Of a DNA stretch of 23,169 nucleotides, positions 8,302 to 15,947 are shown piece by piece; position 1 is the first letter of the stretch, and each line of letters begins with the position of its first letter. The stretch is taken from the NCBI RefSeq assembly GCF_937997405.1, contig NZ_CALKTL010000158.1, positions 1 to 23,169 on the forward strand. Direction: 5' to 3'. A program made the translations under genes and the position numbers. The DNA comes from an uncultured Campylobacter sp. Lineage in GTDB: Bacteria > Campylobacterota > Campylobacteria > Campylobacterales > Campylobacteraceae. The notes under the pieces were generated by a model. That model was not told the origin of the DNA, did no database searches, and worked only from the letters and a program-made list of their open reading frames with translations.

Positions 8302-8570
8302 CCGATATAATAGCTTGCGTCGTATTTTGTGTCGCCGGAAATTTCTTTATCGGCGGCTATATATGGGGACTTTTAGCTTTTGCTTTGTTCGCGATTTGGA
8401 ATGATTTTTTTGAACGTAGCGATTTCCAAAAAGCTATGAAAAAATACGAAGCAGATAGAGCTAAAAAGATCGAATACGATGAGTTTATAGCAAGCTTTGA
8501 AAGACGCGTCGCAAGTGAGAAGATCGATGAAAATACCGGGTTGATCACTAAAACAGAACCGAATAAATAA
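8286..8570 (+). CDS. Small inner-membrane protein of unknown function
   Basis: About 94 aa from GTG 8286, chosen because GGGAG (8274-8278) precedes it by 7 nt. A GTG at 8298 would instead overlap the upstream stop as GTGA, and an ATG at 8202 would add 28 basic residues that look non-native. Two closely spaced hydrophobic segments (about residues 4-22 and 24-38, including IIACVVFCVAGNFFIGG and GLLAFALFAIW) form a probable hairpin, followed by a charged helical cytoplasmic tail of ~50 residues (KKYEADRAKKIEYDEF) with no cysteine. No family was recognised. It follows and overlaps the interrupted ORF and so was probably co-translated with it. Confidence 0.6.
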   Translation: MGYIVTDIIACVVFCVAGNFFIGGYIWGLLAFALFAIWNDFFERSDFQKAMKKYEADRAKKIEYDEFIASFERRVASEKIDENTGLITKTEPNK

Positions 8571-8764
8571 CGCAAAATTAAGAATTTTATCCTTTTTAAA
8601 TGTGCCACTGCGCTCGCTATGGCGTATTTAATCGATGAAAATAGCTTTAGTGCAGCAAAATTTTATATTGCAATGCGATGTTTGCTTTGCAAATTTTCAA
8701 AAATGCTCGCTGTTACAATTTAAAACTTAAATCTTTTGGGCATAATACTCATTATATCTACTCG

Positions 8765-9469
8765 CTATTTAAACGCCGCGAAGCTCATAAAATTCGCCCA
8801 TTTAAAGATACTCTCGACGCGCTTAAAGCCCGCGCTTAGCGCCAAGGCGCGGTTTTCTGCCTCGGTGTAGGGCACGAGGACGTTTTCAAGCGCCTCGCGT
8901 TTTTGCGCGATCTCGTAGCGCGAATAGCCCTGCGCGCGCTTGTAATCCTCGTAAATTTCGATCATCTGACGCGCGAGCGCAGGCTCTTCGTAGATAATCT
9001 TTTCGCTAAAGATCAAAACCCCGTCCTCGCGCAATCCGTCGTAAATTTTACTCACGAGCGCGGCGCGGCGCGGCGGCCTGATGAACTGCAAGGTGTAGTT
9101 TAAAATCACGGCGTCGCAGTCTTCGAGGCTCGCATCCAGCACGTCCGATACGCTAAGATCGAGCTTCGCGCCGAACGCTGTCGCCTTGGCGCGGGCGTTT
9201 TGTATCATCGCCTCCGAGCTGTCGATGCCGCACAGCCGCAGATCGGGGCGCAGCGCAAACAGCGCCAGCAGCGCGGTCGCAGTCGAGCAGCCAAGATCGA
9301 TCACGCGCGCCTTTTGCGGCAGTATCCGCGCCAAAAGCTCGCTACTAAGCCGCGTGCTGGCCTCGTAAAACGGCACGCTGCGGCCGATCATATCATCAAA
9401 AACCGACGCGACGCTAGCGTCAAACTCAAACTGCTTTTTGATAGGCTCTTTAAAAATTTCGTCTTTCAT
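8765..9469 (-). CDS. cmoA: Carboxy-S-adenosyl-L-methionine synthase
   Basis: 234 aa, close to E. coli CmoA. It converts SAM and prephenate to carboxy-SAM, which CmoB uses to make 5-oxyacetyl-uridine at tRNA position 34. Family signatures are FDDMIGRSVPFYEAST (24-39), SAM motif I VIDLGCSTATALLAL (56-70), GIDSSEAMIQNAR, ILNYTLQFI, GLREDGVLIFSEKI and KREALENVLVPYT near the C-terminus. The start ATG has AAAGGAAACGG just upstream. It stands alone between two spacers; from memory, C. jejuni has its homologue next to ribF, which here lies 670 bases away on the same strand. cmoB is not in the window. Confidence 0.93.
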   Translation of the reverse strand: MKDEIFKEPIKKQFEFDASVASVFDDMIGRSVPFYEASTRLSSELLARILPQKARVIDLGCSTATALLALFALRPDLRLCGIDSSEAMIQNARAKATAFGAKLDLSVSDVLDASLEDCDAVILNYTLQFIRPPRRAALVSKIYDGLREDGVLIFSEKIIYEEPALARQMIEIYEDYKRAQGYSRYEIAQKREALENVLVPYTEAENRALALSAGFKRVESIFKWANFMSFAAFK

Positions 9470-10136
9470 CCGTTTCCTTTTAATTTTGCTATTTACGCAG
9501 CACTCGATTTATACTTCCTACGCATGCTAAACGCAGAATTCTCACGCCGTGTTTTCTGCACTTACGCGACACTCGACTTGCGACCGCTACGCATGGAATT
9601 TTTGCGCTTAGTTTGCCCCGCGCGAAGCATACCTAAATTTTAAACGCAGCATGAGCGCTTTTAATGCGAGCGAGCTGCATCCCAGTTTGCGCCCAACTTC
9701 TAGCCCAGATACGCTCGATGCATGGTTAAATTTCACGTCTTGCTTGACAGACCCTGAAATTCCGCGCCGCGCGAATACATCCTTAAAATTTTACTCCGTA
9801 TTTTCGCAGCATTAATTTTACGTCGCCAAATCTCACGCTACCAAAACAGCTTCTTTAAATTCTTTAATTACGAACTTAAACTAAAAGCATAGTCAAAGCT
9901 TTATTAGTAGAATTTCACGCCTATTTTGCGATTTTACGCGCCGCTTTTGTGCACACTTCCCATATGGCATCGCAGACGCAGACGGTGCACCAAGCATCCT
10001 CGGAGGCAGGCACACGACTTTTATACGGGACGACGCAGACGGCTCATTTAATGCGTCGTAGATGCAAAACGCGGGCAGACGCATCAAATCAAGCGCACAG
10101 CCCGAAAATTTCATCTTTAAGCTTGCAAGCCGTAGA
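9470..10136. other. Spacer between ribF and cmoA with degenerate direct repeats
   Basis: About 670 bases with no credible gene. Two 34-base imperfect direct copies lie at 9493-9526 and 9562-9595; both begin TTACGC, share CACTCGA and end CTACGCATG, with roughly three quarters of positions matching and 69 bases between starts. I count about 10 RAATTY hexamers (one per 67 bp). No terminator with a T-tract was found after ribF. Confidence 0.5.
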
Positions 10137-11519
10137 TTAAAATTTGCGGCTTCGTAGTACCGCCTCCGCCTCTGAAGCGTCTTTTAAAATCTGCTCTTTA
10201 AGCCGCGCTAAATCGCTAAATTTGCGATTTTCACGTAGGAACTTTATAAATTTCACGCAGACGAATTTCGCGCCGCTGTTTTTGTCCGCAGCCTCTAAAA
10301 TTTTATTTTCGGCGTCCAAGCTCTCGTTCGCCGCAAAATTTCGGGTAGAAATTTCGGCCGAATTACGCGCCGAAATTTCATCTAAATTTTGCGCAAAATG
10401 TGCAGATTGTCCCCCACAGCACGGCGCGCGATCTTGTGCGGAATTTAAACCAGCCTCAAAGCTTGCAAAGTCCCCCAAAATGTGAGTTTCAAGCGCGAAA
10501 GCCCCGTCGGTGCTGAGCCTGTGCCCCAAGAAGCTCACGCTTGCAAATTCCTTGCTTCCAGCGCGCGCCAGGGTCGCATACACGCCGCTTTTTGGCATAA
10601 AATAGCCGCTCGCATCAAGATTTAGCGTCGCTACGAACTCCCGTGCCCCGCGCCCTTGACCGCGTACGATCCGTCCGCAGATCTCGTAATTTCGCCCTAA
10701 AAGCTCCGCCGCCTCTTCGCACCTTCCGCGCGATAAAAGCTCCTTGATCTTACTTGAATGCACGCCGCCGCCGCTTAAGCAAAACTCCCCTAAGACGCAG
10801 GTTTGCCCGCGAAATTCGCGCCGCAAAAACTCCACTCCGCAGGCTCGATCGCGCCCGAATCTAAAATCCTCGCCGACGACGATTTTTTGTAAATTTATGA
10901 AATTTTGCTCTAAAAGCTCGATGAATTCGCCTCCGCTTAGATTTTTGATTTTGCTAAGTTCGCAGTAAAAGAGCTTTTTCTGCGTGTAGGCGCCGCGGGA
11001 CGCGAAGGGGGTGAGCTTTGCGTCGCCGCCCGCTAGGATCACGATTATCGCGCCGTGCTCGCCTAAATGCTCGAATAATTTTTGATGTCCAAGGTGCATG
11101 CCGTCGAAGTTACCGATCGCTACGGCGCGCACATTATCGCGGTTTGCGCCTTGCAGCGTTGCGAAAATCTCGCCACGTATGAACTGCTCGCTTAGGCGCG
11201 CACGCAGCACTTCCGCACAAGCAGGAAGCGTGCCCTGGACTTGCGCGTCTACGCCATTGCCGCAAGTGCCGCCATAAGCCGTTTCGTTACTGCAAGCGGC
11301 GTCGGTATTTGCTTCATCTGCGCGGTGCGCATCGCCGGTTTTATTTTCATTGAGCTCTTGCCTTGGGCGTTTGATATTTTGAGATGAATTTTCTCCATTG
11401 CTTGTGAAATTCTGTTCCGTAAAATTTTGCAAGTTGGAATTCTGCGCTACGAAATTTCGCTCTTTAAAATTCCGTAGCGAAGCCCCTGTATGGTCTTTAC
11501 CTAATTTTTGATTAGCCAT
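10137..11519 (-). CDS. ribF: Bifunctional riboflavin kinase/FAD synthetase with long N-terminal extension and internal insert
   Basis: Makes FMN and FAD from riboflavin. The FAD synthetase domain starts at residue ~130 (VRAVAIGNFDGMHLGHQKLF, 130-149, with the GNFDGxHxGH nucleotidyl-transfer motif), followed by VVGEDFRFGRDRA and SGGGVHSSKIKELL. The flavokinase domain is near 280-350 (GRIVRGQGRGAREFVATLNL, PKSGVYA, ETHILGDF) and ends VKFIKFLRENRKFSDLARLK. At 460 aa it is about 170 residues longer than usual: residues 1-~105 are low complexity (RNFVAQNSNLQNFTEQNF) and ~353-418 are an insert (ISARNSAEISTRNF) in the kinase domain. The ATG shares one base with the lipocalin stop (TAATG). A later start is possible, but no strong ribosome binding site was seen. 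Confidence 0.92.
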   Translation of the reverse strand: MANQKLGKDHTGASLRNFKERNFVAQNSNLQNFTEQNFTSNGENSSQNIKRPRQELNENKTGDAHRADEANTDAACSNETAYGGTCGNGVDAQVQGTLPACAEVLRARLSEQFIRGEIFATLQGANRDNVRAVAIGNFDGMHLGHQKLFEHLGEHGAIIVILAGGDAKLTPFASRGAYTQKKLFYCELSKIKNLSGGEFIELLEQNFINLQKIVVGEDFRFGRDRACGVEFLRREFRGQTCVLGEFCLSGGGVHSSKIKELLSRGRCEEAAELLGRNYEICGRIVRGQGRGAREFVATLNLDASGYFMPKSGVYATLARAGSKEFASVSFLGHRLSTDGAFALETHILGDFASFEAGLNSAQDRAPCCGGQSAHFAQNLDEISARNSAEISTRNFAANESLDAENKILEAADKNSGAKFVCVKFIKFLRENRKFSDLARLKEQILKDASEAEAVLRSRKF

Positions 11520-12031
11520 TATTTCTGCTTCGTCCAGACGATTTTTTTGGTGTCATAGCCGCTGTGCTTCGCCTTTTTTAGATAAACGATGCGGATCGGC
11601 TCAGGCAGGGTTTTGGTGCGCGAGAGGATATACAGCTCGCTCGTATCGGCGCCGAAGATCAGGGCGTAGCGATAGTCGCCGTCCACCTGCGCCACGCGGT
11701 AGAGGGAGTCAGAAATCAGGCCTTTTTGATAGAGCAGGCCTACGTTTTTATCGCCCGCAAACTCCAATACGTGCTGCTCGTTTTCGATTTTGCCCGAGCT
11801 TGTTTTGGCGGTTTTTAAAAGATTGATCGTGGAGTTTTTATCGATGAAGCACTCGTACGCGGTGTTTTGCAGCTCGCTACCGCCCTTCATACGGGCGATT
11901 TCGTACCAGCCGCCGCTAAATTTAGAGATGTCGAAATTTTTTACCAGCGGTGCTTTCGGGCTCAGGCTTTTGGCGCATGAGCTCAAAAAAACGGCGCCTA
12001 GCACCAAAATAATCAAATTTTTAAATTTCAT
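11519..12031 (-). CDS. blc: Bacterial lipocalin lipoprotein (Blc-like)
   Basis: 170 aa. The signal peptide ends in the lipobox LSSC with Cys19 as acylation site, so it is a lipoprotein; the +2 Ala is compatible with the outer membrane. The lipocalin signature is FSGGWYEIARMK, followed later by DYRYALIFGADTSELYILSR, which matches the conserved Blc strand-turn region. Blc-type lipocalins bind fatty acids or lysophospholipids and are linked to envelope maintenance. The start overlaps the tlyA 3' end by 11 nt and uses AAGGATGAACG as leader. It sits inside the ligA-tlyA-ribF unit. Confidence 0.9.
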   Translation of the reverse strand: MKFKNLIILVLGAVFLSSCAKSLSPKAPLVKNFDISKFSGGWYEIARMKGGSELQNTAYECFIDKNSTINLLKTAKTSSGKIENEQHVLEFAGDKNVGLLYQKGLISDSLYRVAQVDGDYRYALIFGADTSELYILSRTKTLPEPIRIVYLKKAKHSGYDTKKIVWTKQK

Positions 12032-13235
12032 CGTTCATCCTTTTTAGAAGATAGAAAAATTCTTGATTTCCTTCTTTGCCCGTGATCTTACAGGCGCCAG
12101 AGTGCAGCACGGCAAGGCCTAGCTCGGCGCATAGCCGCTCAAATTTCGCCCGCGCGCCGCGCGCTACTTTTTCGTCCTTAAGCACGCCTTTTTTATTTCG
12201 CTTCGCCTCTGCACCCACCTCAAATTGCGGCTTAAATAGCACGATGATAGCGCTTTTTGCGAGGCTAGTGAGGCTTTTTAAGATCAAATTTAGCGAGATG
12301 AAGCTCACGTCGCAGGTGATGAGATCAAATTTTTTCTTGCTTATAAACTCCCTAATGTCGGTGTTTTCGCGCACGATCACGCGAGGATCGCGCCGCAAAA
12401 TTTCGCTTAGCTGCGAGCTGCCGACGTCAAGCGCGGTCACGCTCTTTGCGCCGCGCTGCAATAAAATCTGCACAAATCCGCCAGTGCTGCTGCCCACGTC
12501 CAAAACATCGGCTCCCGCTAAATTTAAAATATCTTTTTGCAAGGGCTTTATTTGTACCGGCTCCGCGCCGCCTTCGTTGCGGCACGCGCCCGCATTGCCG
12601 CCCGATTTGGAGGCTTTCGCCGCATTTAAAATCTCTGCCGTTTCAGCGTCTGCGTCCGTTTGCAAAAGTCCTGCCGTCTCGGCGCCTGTGCTCATCTGTA
12701 AAAATTCCACTGTTTGCTTGCCTGCACTGGTTTGTAAGAGCTCCGCCGTCTCGGCGCTAGTTTTTGCGGTACGGATCGCTTCGGTAGTCGCTTTTGCGAT
12801 CTTTGCCGCCGTCGCGCTTGGAATTTCGGTCGTCTCGTTCGCGCCTAAAATTTTATCCGTAGCCGCAAAATCTACATTTGAAATTTGCGTCGTTACCTCA
12901 CCCGCTCTTTGCGTCGCTGTCGATTTATTATCTGCGCTCTTTGCGCCGCTGCATGGCTTTGAAATTTCTGCCGCCGAGTTAGGCGAATTTGCACCGCAGC
13001 TTGCCAAAAGTCCGTTTTCGGCAAGTTCGTCCAAAAAACCCGCAAGCTTGAGCGCGCCTCTGCTTACATAAATTTGATCAACCGCGCTGATTTCGCCGCT
13101 CTGCTCGGGCGCGATCTGCGCGGAGGGCCTGTTTTGCACGGTGCCTCGCAGCAAAATTTTATCCTGTTTTATCAGCGAAGCGGCCTGATTTCTGCTGATT
13201 TTAAGCGTATTTGCGACGAGTAGATCAAATCTCAT
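12021..13235 (-). CDS. tlyA: TlyA-family 2'-O-methyltransferase/S4-domain protein with a large repeat-bearing insert
   Basis: TlyA methylates 16S (and in some species 23S) rRNA ribose at capreomycin-related sites. The N-terminal S4 RNA-binding domain spans residues 1-~62 (MRFDLLVANTLKISRNQAAS, ending VSRGALKLAGFLDEL). The methyltransferase domain begins near 234 with LNLAGADVLDVGSSTGGF, then ALDVGSSQL, DLITCDVSFISL and VLFKPQFEVG. Between them, ~76-228 is a low-complexity Ala/Thr/Glu-rich insert; normal proteins are ~250 aa and go straight from S4 to the methyltransferase. The insert holds a 36-bp tandem repeat. The frame stays open throughout, so the gene is probably intact. GGAG lies ~10 nt before the ATG. 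It is flanked by the doubtful 198-codon ORF (11-nt overlap) and the lipocalin gene. Confidence 0.92.
   Translation of the reverse strand: MRFDLLVANTLKISRNQAASLIKQDKILLRGTVQNRPSAQIAPEQSGEISAVDQIYVSRGALKLAGFLDELAENGLLASCGANSPNSAAEISKPCSGAKSADNKSTATQRAGEVTTQISNVDFAATDKILGANETTEIPSATAAKIAKATTEAIRTAKTSAETAELLQTSAGKQTVEFLQMSTGAETAGLLQTDADAETAEILNAAKASKSGGNAGACRNEGGAEPVQIKPLQKDILNLAGADVLDVGSSTGGFVQILLQRGAKSVTALDVGSSQLSEILRRDPRVIVRENTDIREFISKKKFDLITCDVSFISLNLILKSLTSLAKSAIIVLFKPQFEVGAEAKRNKKGVLKDEKVARGARAKFERLCAELGLAVLHSGACKITGKEGNQEFFYLLKRMNDEI
12628..12771. repeat. Four-unit 36-bp tandem repeat inside tlyA
   Basis: Consecutive 36-base units at 12628-12663, 12664-12699, 12700-12735 and 12736-12771 are imperfect copies; units 1, 2 and 4 share CTGCCGTCTCGGCG-like cores, unit 3 is most diverged. 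On the minus strand each encodes 12 residues of the pattern AETAELLQTSAG (variants QTVEFLQMSTG, AETAGLLQTDAD, AETAEILNAAKA). The period is a multiple of 3, so copy-number change would keep the frame. Confidence 0.85.
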
Positions 13236-13821
13236 TTTGTCTTTTCTCCGCGTCGCGCGGCGGTGAAATTTTAAATCTCACGCAGTTTTTGCGTGAGCTT
13301 GAGCTTAAAATTTTATCGCGTGTAGTAAAACCTCGCGTAGCAGTACCGCAAGGCTCAAATTTTAACCCGCGACATGCCGTAAATTTAGCCATACCGCGTG
13401 TTGCAAATTTTAGCTCGCCGTGCGTTGTAAATTTGATCTCATCGCTAGCGAAAATTTTAAAATTTTTCCTATCGGCGCAGTGTTCGCGCGCCGCAAAATT
13501 TAAAATATTTTCGCTTGCAGTCGTATCTATCGGCGCTACGCCAGCCGTCTCGGCACCGCGGCAAGCAAAGTCCGCACGGCGTGCAGAAATCGCTTCTCGC
13601 TTTGTCGCTGTGCGCACCTCAAAGCCCTGTGGTCTTGCGCCGATTGCTCGATTTGTAGCTCTCGCTTCTGCCGTTAAATTTGACGTTCGTTGGCTTGGCG
13701 CAAAATTTTTAAAATTCTCGCGCTTCGTAAAACACACAAACGCCGCAGGACGGAGGTTTCTTTTGAAATTTAACCCTGCGCCGTTTGAGTGCGGGTTTGG
13801 CGCCAAACAAAATACATTCAC
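13225..13821 (-). CDS. Doubtful 198-codon low-complexity ORF between ligA and tlyA
   Basis: The frame starts at GTG 13821, overlapping the ligA stop as GTGA, and ends 11 nt inside tlyA, so it fits the operon exactly. The translation is basic and low in complexity (FKRNLRPAAFVCFTKRENFK; later KFATRGMAKFTACRGLKFEP) and resembles no family. It contains a 24-bp repeat and 13 RAATTY hexamers. The opposite strand is also open here over ~217 codons, so openness alone is weak evidence. It may be a spacer of the local AAATTT-rich type that happens to be open, or a new protein born from it. No membrane segment or signal peptide is evident. From memory, C. jejuni has an extra gene between ligA and tlyA, described as a membrane protein; this ORF does not look like one. 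Confidence 0.3.
   Translation of the reverse strand: MNVFCLAPNPHSNGAGLNFKRNLRPAAFVCFTKRENFKNFAPSQRTSNLTAEARATNRAIGARPQGFEVRTATKREAISARRADFACRGAETAGVAPIDTTASENILNFAAREHCADRKNFKIFASDEIKFTTHGELKFATRGMAKFTACRGLKFEPCGTATRGFTTRDKILSSSSRKNCVRFKISPPRDAEKRQNEI
13356..13451. repeat. Degenerate 24-bp tandem repeat between ligA and tlyA
   Basis: Four units start at 13356, 13380, 13404 and 13428, each opening with CAAATTTTA or TAAATTT and ending in a CGCG-like word (for example ACCGCGTGTTG, CGCCGTGCGTTG). On the minus strand they read as 8-residue units (KFTTHGEL, KFATRGMA, KFTACRGL, KFEPCGTA). Confidence 0.65.
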
Positions 13822-15824
13822 TCGCCGCTCCCCGCAAGCGTTTGGGGCTCGCTCTTGCTAGGCGAATTTACGCCGGTCGTCGCCAGGCTTGCGAGCGCTT
13901 CAAACTCGCTCTCATCGATCACCCGCACGCCAAGTGACCGAGCTTTTTGCAGCTTGGAGCCCGCTTCTGCGCCTGCAAGCACGAAGTCGGTCTTGGCAGA
14001 TACCGAGCCCTGCACCTTCGCGCCCATAGCCAAAAGCCTGGCCTTAAACTCGTCGCGCGGACGGCTGAGCGTGCCGGTGATGACGACGCTGCGGTCCGTG
14101 AAGGCGCTTTTGACGGTCTGCATCTGGGGCGCGCGAGGCGTGATGATTTCGCTTAGATTTAGAATTTTTTCGCGATTTATCTTGCAAAACTCCGCTAGGC
14201 TCCTTGCCATCGCCTCTCCAAAGCCCTCCAGCCGCAGAATTTTATCCTCGCTTGCATCTAGCCAATCTTGTCCGAACGCTGCGGCGATCTTGCGCGCGGC
14301 CACCTCGCCGATGTGTTCGATCCCTAAAGAAGCGATGAAGCGCTCAAGCGGCGCGTTTTTGCTCGCATTTATCGCGCCCAAAAGATTTGAAATTTTTTTA
14401 TCCGCAAAGCCCTCAAGATCCGCCAAATCCTGCGCGCCGAGGGCGTAAATGTCGCTGATCTTTGAAATTTTGCCGCTTTCAAAAAGCTGCGTGATCGTCG
14501 CGTCGCTTAGCCCTTCGATATTCATGCATTTTTTGGAGCAGAAATAGATCAGCGAGCCTATCACGCGCGCCTTGCAATCGAGGTTTTGGCACTTTATGAG
14601 CGCGCCTTCGTCAAGCAATTTCTCGCCGCAGACGGGACAGCGATCCGGGCGCGAAATTTCGCTCTGCGTACCGTCTCTGCGCTGTTTGTAAACGCTCGTG
14701 ATCTTCGGGATCACGTCGCCGCTGCGGATGATGCCCACGAAATCGTTTTTCATCAGCCCAAGCCGCGCGATCTCGTCGAAATTATGAAGCGTCGCGTTTG
14801 AAACGTTCGCGCCGTCGATATTTACGCTATCTACGACGGCTACGGGGGTTACCGCGCCGGTGCGGCCGACCTGTAGATTGATCTCGCGCAGCCGCGTTAC
14901 CTTTTCGACTGCGGGGAATTTATACGCGACCATAAAGCGCGGGAATTTCACCGTATAGCCCATCTGTGCGCACTTCGAAAGCTCGTTTACGCGGATTACC
15001 ATGCCGTCAAGCATCAGATCTTTGCTAGCGCGCATGCTATGCAGCGCCTCGTATGCACTCCTGATCTCGCTTACGCCCGTGCAGATACGGCAAAACTCGT
15101 CGCGCAAAAAGCCGAGACTGCGCACGAACTCCATTATCTGCGAGTGCAGCGCAAAGCTTAACGAATGCTCGCCGACCCCCCACGGGATAAATTTTAACTT
15201 CCGCTTCGCTACGATCGCGCTATCCAGCTGCCTCAGGCTGCCTGCGGCGGCGTTGCGCGGGTTTGAAAACAAGCTCTCGCCGTTTGCGGCGCGCTCGTCG
15301 TTTAGCGCGTCAAAATCGCTCTTTGCGATCAGCGTCTCGCCACGGATCTCGATCCTTCCCTCGTATGGGATCTGAAGCGGCACCGATTTGATCGCTCTTG
15401 CGTTTTGCGTTACGTCCTCGCCTATAAGCCCGTCGCCGCGCGTCGCCGCGCTTATCAGCACGCCGCCTTCGTAGGTCAAATTTAAGCTCGCGCCGTCAAA
15501 TTTCGGCTCGACGTAAAACTGCGCGCCGCCCTTCTCGCCGCGAGCTAGCCACGCCAAAAGGTCCGCGTCGTCGAAAATATCCTCCATCGACCACATCTGC
15601 GCGCCGTGAGCGAGTTTGGAAAAGCCCTCGCTGATCGCGCCTCCGATGCGCCGCGTAGGCGAGTACGGCAGTGCTAGCGCGGGATTTTGCTCCTCGAATT
15701 TCTCTGCTTTTGAATAAAGCTCGTCATACTCCTCGTCGCTCGCGATTGGCTTATCGTCGGTGTAATATGCCCGCGCCCACGTATTTAGCGTATCTACTGC
15801 AGATCTGTATTCATCGTAATTCAT
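13818..15824 (-). CDS. ligA: NAD-dependent DNA ligase
   Basis: 668 aa, full length for LigA; it seals nicks in replication and repair using NAD+. Domain order: Ia (YYTDDKPIASDEEYDEL, ~20-36), adenylation domain with the AMP-accepting lysine in VEPKFDGASLNL (Lys108), SNPRNAAAGSLRQLD (187-201), DGMVIRVN, OB fold (QVGRTGAVTPVAV, ~318-330), a four-cysteine zinc finger (Cys396, 399, 412, 417), helix-hairpin-helix repeats (LEGFADKKISNLL, SLGIEHIGEVAARKI) and a C-terminal BRCT domain (VVITGTLSRPRDEFKARL). All key residues are visible. It is the first gene of the ligA-tlyA-lipocalin-ribF unit; 153 bases separate it from kdsB. Confidence 0.97.
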   Translation of the reverse strand: MNYDEYRSAVDTLNTWARAYYTDDKPIASDEEYDELYSKAEKFEEQNPALALPYSPTRRIGGAISEGFSKLAHGAQMWSMEDIFDDADLLAWLARGEKGGAQFYVEPKFDGASLNLTYEGGVLISAATRGDGLIGEDVTQNARAIKSVPLQIPYEGRIEIRGETLIAKSDFDALNDERAANGESLFSNPRNAAAGSLRQLDSAIVAKRKLKFIPWGVGEHSLSFALHSQIMEFVRSLGFLRDEFCRICTGVSEIRSAYEALHSMRASKDLMLDGMVIRVNELSKCAQMGYTVKFPRFMVAYKFPAVEKVTRLREINLQVGRTGAVTPVAVVDSVNIDGANVSNATLHNFDEIARLGLMKNDFVGIIRSGDVIPKITSVYKQRRDGTQSEISRPDRCPVCGEKLLDEGALIKCQNLDCKARVIGSLIYFCSKKCMNIEGLSDATITQLFESGKISKISDIYALGAQDLADLEGFADKKISNLLGAINASKNAPLERFIASLGIEHIGEVAARKIAAAFGQDWLDASEDKILRLEGFGEAMARSLAEFCKINREKILNLSEIITPRAPQMQTVKSAFTDRSVVITGTLSRPRDEFKARLLAMGAKVQGSVSAKTDFVLAGAEAGSKLQKARSLGVRVIDESEFEALASLATTGVNSPSKSEPQTLAGSGE

Positions 15825-15858
15825 CTTGCGCTCGCATCTTTAAATTTTAAAATTCCGC

Positions 15859-15894
15859 GCGCCATTAGAATTTCATGCGCCGTTAGAATTTTAC
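15859..15894. repeat. 18-bp direct repeat upstream of ligA
   Basis: Two adjacent 18-base units, GCGCCATTAGAATTTCAT and GCGCCGTTAGAATTTTAC, differ at 3 positions and are followed by a partial third (GCTCC). The core TTAGAATTT recurs in other spacers of the window. It lies in the 153-base gap between kdsB and ligA, where the ligA promoter should also be. Confidence 0.7.
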
Positions 15895-15947
15895 GCTCCG
15901 CGGCGAGTCTGTGTACTTGAATCGCTGCGCCGCACAACGAGTAAATT

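Noticed and set aside
12076..13071. Plus-strand 331-codon open frame opposite tlyA
   Set aside because: It mirrors the real tlyA reading frame and its low-complexity insert; no ribosome binding site or family.
12628..13451. CRISPR-like array from the 36-bp and 24-bp repeats
   Set aside because: Units are head-to-tail, degenerate and without unique spacers, and no cas genes are present.
13211..13861. Plus-strand 216-codon frame opposite the 198-codon ORF
   Set aside because: It crosses both tlyA and ligA ends on the wrong strand and has no operon logic; treated as a by-product of a stop-poor region.
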